This document shows positions 53,040 to 60,992 of a DNA stretch of 64,000 nt, piece after piece. Position numbers and translations under genes: made by a program. Numbering within the stretch: the stretch's first letter is position 1; every line of letters starts with the position of its first letter. The notes below the pieces were generated by a model, which saw only the letters and a list, made by a program, of their open reading frames with translations, searched no databases and was not told the DNA's origin. Origin of the DNA: Cupriavidus pauculus (GTDB lineage: Bacteria > Pseudomonadota > Gammaproteobacteria > Burkholderiales > Burkholderiaceae); assembly GCF_003854935.1 (NCBI RefSeq), contig NZ_CP033969.1, positions 186,001-250,000 of the forward strand. Direction: 5' to 3'.

Positions 53040-53933
53040 CTAGCTGACCAGCGAGAGCCAGACCGGCGTGGTGACCACGGCCGCGACGGTCATCGCCGAG
53101 ATGGTGGCCGCCACCATCGGTCCGTTGCCGCCCATGCGCACGGCCAGGATGTAGGCGCTGGACGCGGTCGGCAGCGCGGCGTAGACCACCACGATCTCGT
53201 ACTGCAGCGTGGTCAGCGGCAGGTGGCGCCCGGCCAGCCAGGCGAAGCACGGCATGGCCAGCAGCTTGACGGCCGTCCACCACGCCATCGGCCCCACTGC
53301 CCCCGTGGCGCCGCTCAGTTGCAGCCCGGCGCCCACCGTCATCAGGCCCAGCGCCGTGGACGCCGAGCCCAGGCGGCCCAGCGTCATGCCGACCACCTCG
53401 GGCGGATGCAGGCCCAGCAGGTTGGTCGCCAGCCCGATGGCCGTGGCCAGGATCAGCGGGTTGCGCGCCAGTTCGCGCAGCAGCCGTGCCTCGCCCTGCC
53501 GGGCCAGCGCCCAGACCGCCGCCACGTTGCAGATGGGCACGGTGATGCCGACGACCAGCGCCATCAGCGCCAGCCCCTCGCCACCGCCGATGCGGGACGC
53601 CAGCGCCAGGCCGATATAGGAATTGAAACGGAACGCGGTCTGGAAGCCCGAGGCGAAGTCCACCGGGTCAGGCCGCAGGACGAACCTGACCAGGAAGCCG
53701 GTGACCATGCCGAAGGCCATCGTGGCCAGCGCCAGGCCCAGCATGGCCGAGGTGGTGGAGAAATCGAACCGCGCACTGTTGGTCGACTGCAACAGCAGCG
53801 CGGGAAACAGGACGAAATAGACCAGGCGCTCGACGCCAGCCCAGAACGTGCGGTCAAACGGGGTATATCGGACCAGCAGCCAGCCGATCAGGATCAGGCT
53901 GAAGTCCGGCACGAGCAGCAGGGCGGCAGACAT
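53040..53933 (-). CDS. AEC family transporter (auxin efflux carrier-like)
   Basis: 297 residues with about ten helices in two five-helix units. FPALLLQSTNSARFD near residue 45, GFQTAFRFNSYIGLALASRIGG and AALPTASSAYILAVRMGGNG are AEC motifs. Members include malate/malonate permeases. Convergent with queG (4 bp gap). Substrate unknown. Alternative start 16 codons upstream at 53981. Confidence 0.88.
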   Translation of the reverse strand: MSAALLLVPDFSLILIGWLLVRYTPFDRTFWAGVERLVYFVLFPALLLQSTNSARFDFSTTSAMLGLALATMAFGMVTGFLVRFVLRPDPVDFASGFQTAFRFNSYIGLALASRIGGGEGLALMALVVGITVPICNVAAVWALARQGEARLLRELARNPLILATAIGLATNLLGLHPPEVVGMTLGRLGSASTALGLMTVGAGLQLSGATGAVGPMAWWTAVKLLAMPCFAWLAGRHLPLTTLQYEIVVVYAALPTASSAYILAVRMGGNGPMVAATISAMTVAAVVTTPVWLSLVS

Positions 53934-54096
53934 GTCTCGAATGTTGTCGTTATCGTCCGGCCCGACGGCAGGCTTCGTCAAAAGTGAAGCCTAGGGCAGA
54001 TACGGATGGGTATTTTTTCAGATTTCATGCACGATGGCACGCTGAATTTGCCTTGCCCTCGGTTTTGCACCGCCCGCCGCAACCGCCTGTCGCACC

Positions 54097-54714
54097 ATGA
54101 AGTCCGAGCCGTCTTCGTCCCGCCGCGCCCTGCTTTCCCGCCGCCTTGCCGTCTCGCTGTGCGCGTCGCTGGCGTTCGGCCTGCTGCTGCCGGCGGCATC
54201 GGCCATGGAGATCGAGGGCGTGCGGTTCGACGACATGGCGCGCCTGGGCGGCAAGCAGTTGCCGCTGAACGGCACCGGGCTGCGGCAGGTGTTCGTGATC
54301 AAGGGCTACGCGGCGGCGCTGTACCTGCCCGAGCGGGCGCGCAACGCCACGGTGGCGCTGGGATCGCCGGGGCCGAAACGGCTGCAGATCCGGCCGCTGC
54401 GCGAGGTGGAATCGGCCCAGTTCGTGAAGGCCCTTAACGAAGGGCTGCGCGAGAACCATTCCGAGCTGCAGTTGCAGCTTCTGTCAGACCGGGTGCTGCT
54501 GCTGGAACGCACGATGACCCAGTTGGGCACGGCGCAGCGCGGCGACATCATCAATTTCGACTTCACCCCCGATGGTGGCACCGCGGTCACGCTGAACGGC
54601 ATTCCGCGCGGCCAGGCCATCCCGGGCGAGGATTTCTATCAGGCCGTGCTGCGGATCTTCCTGGGCGAACACCCGGTGGACCGCAACCTGAAGCGCGGCC
54701 TGCTGGGCGGCTGA
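54097..54714 (+). CDS. Exported chalcone isomerase-like protein
   Basis: 205 residues. N-terminal signal (about 1-36; RRLAVSLCASLAFGLLLPAASA) then a chalcone-isomerase-like domain (EIEGVRFDDMARLGGKQLPLNGTGLRQVFVIKGYAAALYLPE, RLQIRPLREVESAQFVKALNEGLREN). Bacterial members are periplasmic and uncharacterised; the plant enzyme's chemistry should not be assumed. Single gene followed by a GC-rich dyad. Confidence 0.85.
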   Translation: MKSEPSSSRRALLSRRLAVSLCASLAFGLLLPAASAMEIEGVRFDDMARLGGKQLPLNGTGLRQVFVIKGYAAALYLPERARNATVALGSPGPKRLQIRPLREVESAQFVKALNEGLRENHSELQLQLLSDRVLLLERTMTQLGTAQRGDIINFDFTPDGGTAVTLNGIPRGQAIPGEDFYQAVLRIFLGEHPVDRNLKRGLLGG

Positions 54715-54723
54715 TCCAAGCAC

Positions 54724-54754
54724 GCCGGCGCCTCACGCCATCCGTGGCGCCGGT
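54724..54754 (+). terminator. GC-rich hairpin after the chalcone isomerase-like gene
   Basis: GCCGGCGCC and GGCGCCGGT pair over 8-9 bp with a 13-base loop. No T-run, so termination is uncertain. Confidence 0.35.
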
Positions 54755-54810
54755 GATTCATGACCTCCCCGGGCGACCTGCCCGGCTTTTACGACGGGAG
54801 ACCCTCATCC

Positions 54811-55791
54811 ATGCAAGCTGTAAAGACCGCACTGACCCTGGCCATCGCGGCCACCGCGTCCGTGGCATCGATTGCGCACGCGCAGAGCAACTACCCTAGC
54901 AAGCCCATCCGCCTGATCATCCCGTTCGCGCCGGGCGGCACGACCGACATCGTCGGCCGCGGCGTGGCCGACCAGATGAGCCGCATCCTGGGCCAGCCGG
55001 TGGTGGTGGAAAACCGCGCCGGCGGGGGCGGCTCGATTGGCGCCGACGCCATCGCCAAGTCGGCCCCGGACGGCTACACGATCGGCATCTCCACGGTGTC
55101 GACCATGGCCGTCAACCCGGCCTGCAACCCCAAGCTGTCGTACGACCCGATCAAGGACTTCAAGCCCATCGCCAACGTGGCGAACGTGGCCAACGTGATC
55201 GCGGTGAACCCGAGCTTCCCGGCCAAGGACTACAAGGAATTCCTGGCCGTGCTGAAGGCCAATCCGGGCAAGTACTCGTACGCGTCGTCGGGCACCTGCG
55301 GCTTCGGCCACATGCTGGGCGAGCAGTTCAAGGTGTCGACCAAGACCTTCATGGTCCACATTCCGTACCGTGGCGCGGGCCCGGCGCTGAACGACGTGCT
55401 GGCCGGCCAGGTGCCGATCATGGTCGACAACCTGCCGTCGTCGATGCCGTACATCAAGGCCGGCAAGCTGCGCCCGATCGTGGTGGCCTGGAACAAGCGC
55501 GTGGAGGGCCTGCCCAACGTGCCGACCTTTGGCGAAATGGGCCTGAAGGAGCCGAACGACCCGGCCTGGTACGGCCTGGTGGCCCCGGCCGGCACGCCTG
55601 ACGACGTGATCGCCAAGCTGAACGGCGCCGTGGTCAAGGCGCTGCAGGACAAGGGCTTTGTCGACCGCCTGCAGGCTGCCGGCGCCGAGCCGTCGGGCAA
55701 CACCCCGGCCCAGCACGCCGCCGAGATCAAGAAGGAATTCGACAAGATGAAAAACCTGGTCAAGGTGCAGAACATCAAGCTGGAGCAGTAA
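54811..55791 (+). CDS. Bug family tripartite tricarboxylate receptor (extracytoplasmic solute-binding protein)
   Basis: 326 residues. Signal peptide of ~25 residues ends SIAHA|QS; then YPSKPIRLIIPFAPGGTTDIVGR, VVVENRAGGGGSIGADAIAKSAPDGYTI, and AWYGLVAPAGTPDDVIAKLN are the Bug (TctC-like) hallmarks. A small internal NVANVANV repeat occurs around residue 118. Bug proteins bind carboxylates in the periplasm and are very numerous in Burkholderiales; no TctA/TctB transporter genes are adjacent, so this is an orphan receptor. Followed by a strong terminator. Confidence 0.92.
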   Translation: MQAVKTALTLAIAATASVASIAHAQSNYPSKPIRLIIPFAPGGTTDIVGRGVADQMSRILGQPVVVENRAGGGGSIGADAIAKSAPDGYTIGISTVSTMAVNPACNPKLSYDPIKDFKPIANVANVANVIAVNPSFPAKDYKEFLAVLKANPGKYSYASSGTCGFGHMLGEQFKVSTKTFMVHIPYRGAGPALNDVLAGQVPIMVDNLPSSMPYIKAGKLRPIVVAWNKRVEGLPNVPTFGEMGLKEPNDPAWYGLVAPAGTPDDVIAKLNGAVVKALQDKGFVDRLQAAGAEPSGNTPAQHAAEIKKEFDKMKNLVKVQNIKLEQ

Positions 55792-55823
55792 GCCAGCGGC
55801 GGATGCACCCACCCGCCGACGAC

Positions 55824-55850
55824 AAAAACCACCGCGCGCCGGTGGTTTTT
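55824..55850 (+). terminator. Intrinsic terminator after the Bug gene
   Basis: AAAAACCACC-GCGCGCC-GGTGGTTTTT: perfect 10-bp stem with T-run, 33 bases after the stop. Confidence 0.88.
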
Positions 55851-55946
55851 CTTTTCCGGGCGGCGGGCTGGCGGCGAGGGTCCTGGCGCCGGCCCGCCAG
55901 AATCGGCATAAAATCGGGGCCTCGCCTTCGTTCCTGCCCCGCCGCC

Positions 55947-56426
55947 ATGTCACGTCCCTTCGATGCCGTCCTGCCCGCGCCCTTCGGCAAGGTCGGCGTG
56001 CGCGTCGAGGGCGGGCAGGTGCGGGAAATCGTCTACCTGCCCGAATCGTTCGCCGACATCGCCCCGGCCGACGCGCTGACCCGCCAGGTTGCCGCCCAGC
56101 TGGACGCCTACTACGCCAACCCCGACGTCGTGTTCGACTTGCCGCTGGCCACGCGCGGCACCGACTTCCAGCGCAAGGTCTGGCAGGCGATCAGCGCCAT
56201 CCCGCGCGGCGGGCTGACCACCTACGGCACCATCGCGCGCGGGCTGCAGAGCATGCCGCGCGCCGTGGGCCAGGCGTGCGGCCAGAACTGGTTTCCGATC
56301 GTGATTCCGTGCCACCGCGTGGTGGCCGCCAACGGGCTGGGCGGCTTTGCCCACCATGGCGAAGAAGGCTTCCACCTGGGCGTCAAGCGCTGGCTGCTGC
56401 GGCACGAAGGGGCGATGCTGCTATGA
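55947..56426 (+). CDS. ogt: Methylated-DNA-protein cysteine methyltransferase (Ogt/AGT)
   Basis: 159 residues. The acceptor-cysteine motif PCHRVV (Cys122) with the preceding FPIVI, the DNA-binding helix region AISAIPRGGLTTYGTIARGL and FQRKVW are AGT signatures. It directly reverses O6-alkylguanine. It lies 4 bp into xerD (ATGA overlap), so the two are translationally coupled, an unusual but recurrent order in this group. Confidence 0.93.
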   Translation: MSRPFDAVLPAPFGKVGVRVEGGQVREIVYLPESFADIAPADALTRQVAAQLDAYYANPDVVFDLPLATRGTDFQRKVWQAISAIPRGGLTTYGTIARGLQSMPRAVGQACGQNWFPIVIPCHRVVAANGLGGFAHHGEEGFHLGVKRWLLRHEGAMLL

Positions 56427-57331
56427 GCGCCACGCTGGACGAGGACCTGGCGCTGATCGACCGGTTCTGCGACGCCCTGTGGCTGGAGGACGGCCTGTCG
56501 CGCAACAGCATCGACGCCTACCGCCGCGACCTGGCGCTGCTGGCGCGCTGGCTGCACGAGACCGGCACCAGCGCGCTGCTGGCCGTGGACGATACGGCGC
56601 TGTCGGGCTACTTCTCGGCGCGCCATACGGAAACGCGCGCGTCGTCGGCCAACCGGCGGCTCACCGTATTCCGCCGCTTCTACCAGTGGGCGCTGCGCGA
56701 GCACATGATCGAGGCCGACCCCTGCCTGCTGCTGCGGCCGGCCAAGCAGCCGCCGCGCTTTCCGAAGACGCTGTCCGAGGCGCAGGTGGAAGCCCTGCTC
56801 GAAGCGCCCGACACCGGCACGCCGCTGGGCCTGCGCGACCGCACGATGCTGGAGCTGATGTACGCGAGCGGGCTGCGAGTCTCCGAACTCACCGGCATGA
56901 AGACGATCGAGATCGGCCTGAACGAGGGCGTGGCGCGCGTGGTGGGCGGCAAGGGCAACAAGGAGCGGCTGGTGCCGTTCGGCGCCCAGGCTGGCGACTG
57001 GCTGCGCCAGTACCTGGCCGAGGGCCGTCCCGCGCTGCTGGCCGGCCGCGCCAGCGACGCGCTGTTCGTGACCCAGCGCGGCGAGGGCATGACGCGCCAG
57101 GCGTTCTGGCACCTGATCAAGAAGCACGCGCGCGACGCCGGCATCCATGCGCCGCTGTCGCCGCACACGCTGCGGCACGCGTTTGCCACGCACCTGCTCA
57201 ACCATGGCGCCGACCTGCGCGTGGTGCAGCTGCTGCTGGGCCACGCCGACATCTCCACGACGCAGATCTACACGCACGTGGCGCGCGAGCGCCTGCGCGA
57301 GCTGCACCTGCACCACCATCCGCGCGGCTGA
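56423..57331 (+). CDS. xerD: Site-specific tyrosine recombinase XerD
   Basis: 302 residues. N-terminal SAM-like domain (about 1-95); catalytic residues Arg152 (ASGLRVSEL), Lys177 (GGKGNKE), His248 and Arg251 (HTLRH), His274 (LGHADISTTQIYTHV) and nucleophile Tyr283. The full chromosomal XerD length and the context (ogt, ybaK, plsY) rather than any mobile element genes support the housekeeping dimer-resolution enzyme that acts with XerC at dif. Confidence 0.96.
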   Translation: MSATLDEDLALIDRFCDALWLEDGLSRNSIDAYRRDLALLARWLHETGTSALLAVDDTALSGYFSARHTETRASSANRRLTVFRRFYQWALREHMIEADPCLLLRPAKQPPRFPKTLSEAQVEALLEAPDTGTPLGLRDRTMLELMYASGLRVSELTGMKTIEIGLNEGVARVVGGKGNKERLVPFGAQAGDWLRQYLAEGRPALLAGRASDALFVTQRGEGMTRQAFWHLIKKHARDAGIHAPLSPHTLRHAFATHLLNHGADLRVVQLLLGHADISTTQIYTHVARERLRELHLHHHPRG

Positions 57332-57353
57332 CGCCAGCGCGGGCTTGCATCCC

Positions 57354-57845
57354 ATGAGCAAACAGAAACACGTCTCCGAGACCCCGGCCACGCAGTTGCT
57401 GCGCAAGCGCGGCGTGGTCTTCGGCGAGCATCCCTACGACTATGTCGACCACGGCGGCACCGGCGAATCGGCGCGCCAGCTTGGCGTGCCCGAGCACAAC
57501 GTGGTCAAGACGCTGGTCATGGAGGACGAGGCCGCCCGGCCGCTGATCGTGCTGATGCACGGCGACTGCTCGGTGTCGACCAAGAACCTGGCGCGCCAGA
57601 TCGGCGCCAAGAGCGTGCAGCCGTGCAAGCCCGAGGTGGCGCAGCGGCACAGCGGCTACCTGGTGGGCGGCACGTCGCCGTTCGGCACGAAGAAGCGGAT
57701 GCCGGTGTACGTGGAAGGCAGCGTGCTGGCGCTGGAAACGATCTATATCAATGGCGGGCGGCGCGGCTATCTGGTCAGCATCGCGCCGGCCGTGCTGACC
57801 GACGTGCTGGAAGCCAGCCCGGTGGCCTGCGCGCTGCCGGACTGA
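57354..57845 (+). CDS. ybaK: Cys-tRNA(Pro)/Cys-tRNA(Cys) deacylase YbaK/EbsC
   Basis: 163 residues. YbaK-type editing domain with VVKTLVMEDEAARPLIVLMHGDCSVSTKNLARQ, Lys46-like KTL, and the GYLVGGTSPFGTKKRMPVYVE loop. It hydrolyses Cys mischarged on tRNA-Pro. The start is the first ATG after xerD, 22 bp from its stop. Confidence 0.92.
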   Translation: MSKQKHVSETPATQLLRKRGVVFGEHPYDYVDHGGTGESARQLGVPEHNVVKTLVMEDEAARPLIVLMHGDCSVSTKNLARQIGAKSVQPCKPEVAQRHSGYLVGGTSPFGTKKRMPVYVEGSVLALETIYINGGRRGYLVSIAPAVLTDVLEASPVACALPD

Positions 57846-57950
57846 GCCCGATGGCCGGCCCGTGGCCCGTGGGGTAACCCCGGAGTCAACGGCCCCGCTG
57901 CCGCGCTACAATCGCGCCAGCCTGAAATTCCTTGTCTTCATCACCCAACA

Positions 57951-58559
57951 ATGGTCAACCTGATTTCTGCCGTCATCGCCTACCTGATCGGATCGGTGTC
58001 GTTCGCCGTCGTGGTCAGCAAGGTCATGGGCCTGCCCGACCCGCACAGCTACGGCTCGGGCAACCCCGGCGCCACCAATGTCCTGCGCACCGGCAACAAG
58101 AAGGCCGCCATCCTGACGCTGCTGGGCGACGGCCTGAAGGGCTACGTGGCGGTCATGCTGGCCCGGTACGTCGGCGCGCGCTATGGCATCGACGACACCG
58201 GCATCGCGCTGGCGGCGCTGGCCGTGTTCCTGGGCCACCTGTTCCCGGTCTTCCACCGCTTCGCGGGCGGCAAGGGCGTGGCCACGGCGGCCGGCATCCT
58301 GTTCGCCATCGACCCGATCCTGGGCGCGGGCACGCTGGCCACGTGGCTGATCATCGCGTTCTTCTTCCGCTATTCGTCGCTGGCCGCGCTGGTGGCCGCG
58401 ATCTTCGCGCCGTTCTTCTACGTGCTGACGTCCGGCGTGGACATCATCGCCGGCGCCGTGCTGGTCATCAGCATCCTGCTGATCGCCCGCCACCGCGCCA
58501 ACATCGCCAAGCTGCTGGCCGGCAAGGAAAGCCGGATCGGGGAGAAGAAGAAGGCTTGA
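57951..58559 (+). CDS. plsY: Glycerol-3-phosphate acyltransferase PlsY
   Basis: 202 residues, five or more transmembrane helices. PlsY motifs: [51 protein letters not shown] (motif 1/2), [23 protein letters not shown] (motif 3). It uses acyl-phosphate to acylate glycerol-3-phosphate, starting phospholipid synthesis. Its partner PlsX is not in the window. Confidence 0.97.
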   Translation: MVNLISAVIAYLIGSVSFAVVVSKVMGLPDPHSYGSGNPGATNVLRTGNKKAAILTLLGDGLKGYVAVMLARYVGARYGIDDTGIALAALAVFLGHLFPVFHRFAGGKGVATAAGILFAIDPILGAGTLATWLIIAFFFRYSSLAALVAAIFAPFFYVLTSGVDIIAGAVLVISILLIARHRANIAKLLAGKESRIGEKKKA

Positions 58560-58585
58560 GGGGGCGGCCAGTCGCTGACTGGACG

Positions 58586-58636
58586 GCCGGCCCTCTCCCC
58601 CGCCCCTCTCCCGCGTGCGGGAGAGGGGCGCAAACC
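58586..58636. repeat. Single REP-like unit
   Basis: GGCCGGCCCTCTCCCC, CCCTCTCCCG and CGGGAGAGGGG form the same hairpin family as at 2311-2613 and 11111-11243; here only one unit, in the same orientation as the right-hand arm of the REPIN at 11243. It lies in the gap between plsY and the kinase gene and could act as their terminator. Confidence 0.8.
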
Positions 58637-58655
58637 AGCGCAATATCTACGCGAC

Positions 58656-59939
58656 CTAGGCGGCCTGGGCCAGTGCCGTGAACGGGAACACCATTTCCAC
58701 GCGCAGGCCGCCTTCCTCGCGGTTGCTGATGGTCAGGCGGCCGCCGCCCTGGCGGACCAGCCGGTCGACAATCGCCAGGCCCAGCCCTGAGTGGGCGTTG
58801 CCGCCACGGGCCGGGTCCAGCCGGACGAACGGCATGGTCACGCGCTCGATGGCTTCCGCCGGGATGCCCGGCCCCTGGTCTTCCACGGTCAGCCGCCAGC
58901 CCTCCTGGGTGCGGGCCGTCGCCACGCACACGGGCGGCGCGCCGTAGGCGTAGGCGTTGTCCACGAGGTTGCCGATGATGCGGTCCAGTTGCGTGGCGAT
59001 CATCCGGAAACCGTCGCCGGCGGCCAGTTCCAGCACCACCTGACGGTCCTGTTCCTGCAGCGACGCGGCCAGTTCGCCGATGCGCTTGTCCACCGGCACC
59101 GGGCGGGCGGTGGGCTCGCTGCTCTGGGCGAAGCTCAGGAACTGCTCGACGATGGCCGACATCGAGTCGACGTCGCGCGTCACCCCGGCCGCCGCCTTGG
59201 GATCGGACAGCATCTCGGCGCGCAGCCGCAGCCGGGCCAGCGGGGTCTTCAGGTCGTGGGCGATGCCCGCCAGCATCGTGTTGCGTTCCTGGTCGATGCG
59301 GAACAGGTCGGCCACCATGCGATTGAAACGCTCGATCAACTGGCGCAGCTCGTGCGGCCCGCGCTCGCGCAGCGGCGGCACCACTTGCTGGCGCGACACC
59401 TTCTCGGCCGCCTCGGCCATGTCGCGCACCGGGCGCTGGATCTGCCACGCCACGAACAGCGCGAACACGATGGCCACGCCCACCACCAGCACCACGCCCG
59501 GCATCAGCCGGTTGTCGGGCGGCGGGTTGTGCACGAACAGGATCGGCATGGCGATCCAGCGGCTGCGGTTCGGCAGCTTGATCCAGAGCCGGGGCGTGGA
59601 CAGCTCGTCCTCCAGCCGCACCTCGGACCCCGGCGGCAGGCGGCCCGTGAACTGCTCCACCAGCCGGCGCGGGCGGCCGGCCTTGGCCGGACCGGCGTGC
59701 TCGTCGGCGGCGGCCGTGTCCGCCACCTCCACCAGGCTGGGCAGCGGCACCGGCGGCCTGGCGTCCAGCGCGCGCTGGATGCTGTCGAGCTGGAACAGCA
59801 TCTGTTCCACCGAATAGTCGATCTGCTGCTGGCGCCGGTCCATGCGCAGGATGGCCAGCCACGAGAAATGGCTGATCACCAGCACGGCGGCAATCAGCAG
59901 CGCCATCCGCCCGAACAGGGTATCGATTCTCAGCTTCAT
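58656..59939 (-). CDS. EnvZ/RisS-like membrane sensor histidine kinase
   Basis: 427 residues. Two transmembrane helices (about 10-30 and 147-168) enclose a ~110-residue periplasmic sensor; a HAMP segment (QIQRPVRDMAEAAEKVSRQQVVPPL), H-box GIAHDLKTPLARLRLRAEML (His228) and HATPase motifs NLVDNAYAYG, DQGPGIP, GLGLAIV follow. The EnvZ-like kinase is encoded 9 bp after its regulator gene. The pattern is close to RisS of other Burkholderiales; ligand unknown. It is divergent from the mdtAB pump genes. Confidence 0.9.
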   Translation of the reverse strand: MKLRIDTLFGRMALLIAAVLVISHFSWLAILRMDRRQQQIDYSVEQMLFQLDSIQRALDARPPVPLPSLVEVADTAAADEHAGPAKAGRPRRLVEQFTGRLPPGSEVRLEDELSTPRLWIKLPNRSRWIAMPILFVHNPPPDNRLMPGVVLVVGVAIVFALFVAWQIQRPVRDMAEAAEKVSRQQVVPPLRERGPHELRQLIERFNRMVADLFRIDQERNTMLAGIAHDLKTPLARLRLRAEMLSDPKAAAGVTRDVDSMSAIVEQFLSFAQSSEPTARPVPVDKRIGELAASLQEQDRQVVLELAAGDGFRMIATQLDRIIGNLVDNAYAYGAPPVCVATARTQEGWRLTVEDQGPGIPAEAIERVTMPFVRLDPARGGNAHSGLGLAIVDRLVRQGGGRLTISNREEGGLRVEMVFPFTALAQAA

Positions 59940-59948
59940 GCCAGGAAG

Positions 59949-60683
59949 TTATTGCGGGACGCTGTCTTCGGCCTCGTCCGGCACGAAGGTGTAGCCGCGG
60001 CCACGGACGGTCTGGATATAGCGCGGGCGCTGCGCGTCCTCGTCCAGCAGGCGGCGCAGGCGCCAGATCTGCACGTCGATGCCGCGGTCGCTGATGCCGT
60101 TGGCGGTGCCGTACATCAGCTCCACGATCCGCTCGCGCGACAGCACCTCCAGCGGATGCATCAGCAGCAGCTTCAGCAGCGCGAACTCGGTGTCGCTGAT
60201 GTTGACGGCCTGCCCGCTGCGTTCCAGCGAGCGCTGGCGGAAGTTCACGCGGAACGGGCCGAAAGCCACCGATTCGCGGTCCTCGGGCGCGGCGGCGGGC
60301 CGGGCCAGCTTGCGGCGCAGCACCGCGTTGATCCGCGCCAGCAGCTCGCGCGGCGAGAACGGCTTGCCCAGGTAGTCGTCGGCGCCAATCTCCAGCCCGA
60401 CGATCCGGTCGATCTCGTCGCTCCGGGCGGTCAGCAGGATCACGGGGATGTCGTCGTTCTTGGCACGCAGGTTGCGAAGGGCCGTGAGGCCATCGACCTT
60501 GGGCATCATCAGGTCCAGCACGATCAGGGCGGGGCGCTCGCGCTCCAGCCGGGCCTGCAGGCCGTCGCCGTCGTGCAGCACCGACACGGCAAAGCCTTGC
60601 GATGTCAGGTACTCGCGCAGCAGGTCGCGCAGTTCGGGGTCGTCGTCGACGACAAGGATCTGGGTGGGCTGGTTTGTACGCAT
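59949..60683 (-). CDS. OmpR/RisA-like response regulator
   Basis: 244 residues. Receiver domain with acidic pocket VVDDDPELRD, phospho-acceptor Asp57 in IVLDLMMPK, Thr in ILLTARSDE and Lys in YLGKPFSP; C-terminal winged HTH with SRERIVELMYG and DRGIDVQIWRLRRLL and RGRGYTFVP. Cognate to the kinase immediately downstream. The start at MRTNQP lacks a strong ribosome binding site; an in-frame ATG lies 10 codons upstream. Confidence 0.93.
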   Translation of the reverse strand: MRTNQPTQILVVDDDPELRDLLREYLTSQGFAVSVLHDGDGLQARLERERPALIVLDLMMPKVDGLTALRNLRAKNDDIPVILLTARSDEIDRIVGLEIGADDYLGKPFSPRELLARINAVLRRKLARPAAAPEDRESVAFGPFRVNFRQRSLERSGQAVNISDTEFALLKLLLMHPLEVLSRERIVELMYGTANGISDRGIDVQIWRLRRLLDEDAQRPRYIQTVRGRGYTFVPDEAEDSVPQ

Positions 60684-60992
60684 AGGCACATGATAGTCAG
60701 GACCGGCATGCAACTTTGCAAACCGCGCCGGGCGTTTTGTTTCTGGAGGTTACACCCGCGCCGCCCGTAACCCGGTGTAATAAAAGCGGGAAGGCGCGAA
60801 ATACGGGGGCTGACGGCTGCACATTATCCTTCAACCCGTGTCGCGCCCATGCCGGGCGCCATCCCATCCGACGGCGGGTCGCCCTGCCCCCGCGATGCGG
60901 CATACTTCTGCCACTTCGCCGTCACAACCGCTGTGCGATACGTTTGGCACGCGCCCCCTTTTTTCGTCGTGCCGGTTCCCAGGATTCCGTTC
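60684..60992. other. Divergent intergenic region between the OmpR-like regulator and mdtA
   Basis: 309 bp without a gene. It contains the inverted repeat TTACACC (60750-60756) with GGTGTAA (60774-60780), 17-base spacer, a candidate operator for the adjacent regulator, and a T-rich stretch (CCCCTTTTTT) near 60960. No clear sigma-70 promoter was recognised. Confidence 0.4.

Noticed and set aside
54097-54714. Flavonoid chalcone isomerase activity for the exported protein
   Set aside because: Bacterial chalcone isomerase-fold proteins with signal peptides lack evidence of this activity; fold similarity only.
56423-57331. XerD-type recombinase as an integrase of a mobile element
   Set aside because: Housekeeping neighbours, full XerD length, no phage or attachment-site genes and no tRNA gene at hand.
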